Source of the DNA: Verrucomicrobiaceae bacterium
GTDB taxonomy: Bacteria; Verrucomicrobiota; Verrucomicrobiae; Verrucomicrobiales; Akkermansiaceae
Assembly: GCA_003820635.1 (NCBI GenBank)
Contig: RPOS01000030.1
Coordinates: 1-32,086, forward strand
Reading direction: 5' to 3'
DNA length: 32,086 nt
The notes under the pieces were generated by a model. It did no database searches and was not told the DNA's origin. It saw only the letters and a program-made list of their open reading frames with translations. The position numbers and the translations under genes were made by a program. Below, in pieces: positions 32,077 to 32,086 of this stretch; position 1 is the first letter of the stretch; every line of letters starts with the position of its first letter.

Positions 32077-32086
32077 GCATAAGGAG

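Overview
The window looks like chromosomal DNA from a GC-rich member of the Verrucomicrobiota, probably of the Luteolibacter/Akkermansiaceae kind. The lineage call is inference. It rests on a division and cell-wall cluster running murG, a murC-murB fusion, ddl, ftsQ, ftsA, ftsZ on the minus strand, on several small protein families I associate with this phylum, and on frequent starts without a clear Shine-Dalgarno sequence.

Bases 1-9,440 are an accessory, stress-flavoured block. It holds a YXWGXW-repeat envelope protein cut by the window edge, a 52-aa DUF3309 membrane peptide, a DUF883/YqjD-like protein with a small membrane partner, a secreted fasciclin-domain protein, a PAS-PAS histidine kinase preceded by the remnant of a CheB-CheR-type fusion, a YYxxGxYYR-type lipoprotein, a B12-binding radical SAM enzyme and a LuxR-type regulator with a heptad-repeat N terminus. 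Three copies of a TGGGGT-GAA(A)-ACCCCA hairpin lie between these genes and nowhere else that I noticed.

Bases 9,465-14,766 hold a fibronectin type III-like protein, an NlpC/P60 peptidase, a membrane protein-recR-short asparaginase operon on the minus strand, and rsmC-rsuA on the plus strand, two enzymes that modify 16S rRNA.

Bases 14,771-23,121 are the dcw cluster, read from high to low coordinates. MurG makes lipid II. The MurC-MurB fusion and Ddl make UDP-MurNAc-alanine and D-Ala-D-Ala. FtsQ, FtsA and FtsZ build the divisome. ftsW is not in the stretch above murG, where an apparently non-coding 384-bp gap and a lone pseudopilin gene are found.

Bases 23,506-32,076 hold the pseudopilin, a secreted protein of unknown function coupled to a YdjM-type membrane protein, pheS-pheT, and malate dehydrogenase followed by a strong terminator.

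The most unusual signal is a short word, TCTAACA, seen 11 times on both strands between 11.4 and 29.7 kb. It usually lies inside genes, where it forces rare codons (CTA-ACA for Leu-Thr six times in five genes). That is how an uptake-type or other genome-scale signal sequence would look. A second signal is that three different 7-bp tandem repeats fill three gene junctions of the core operons.
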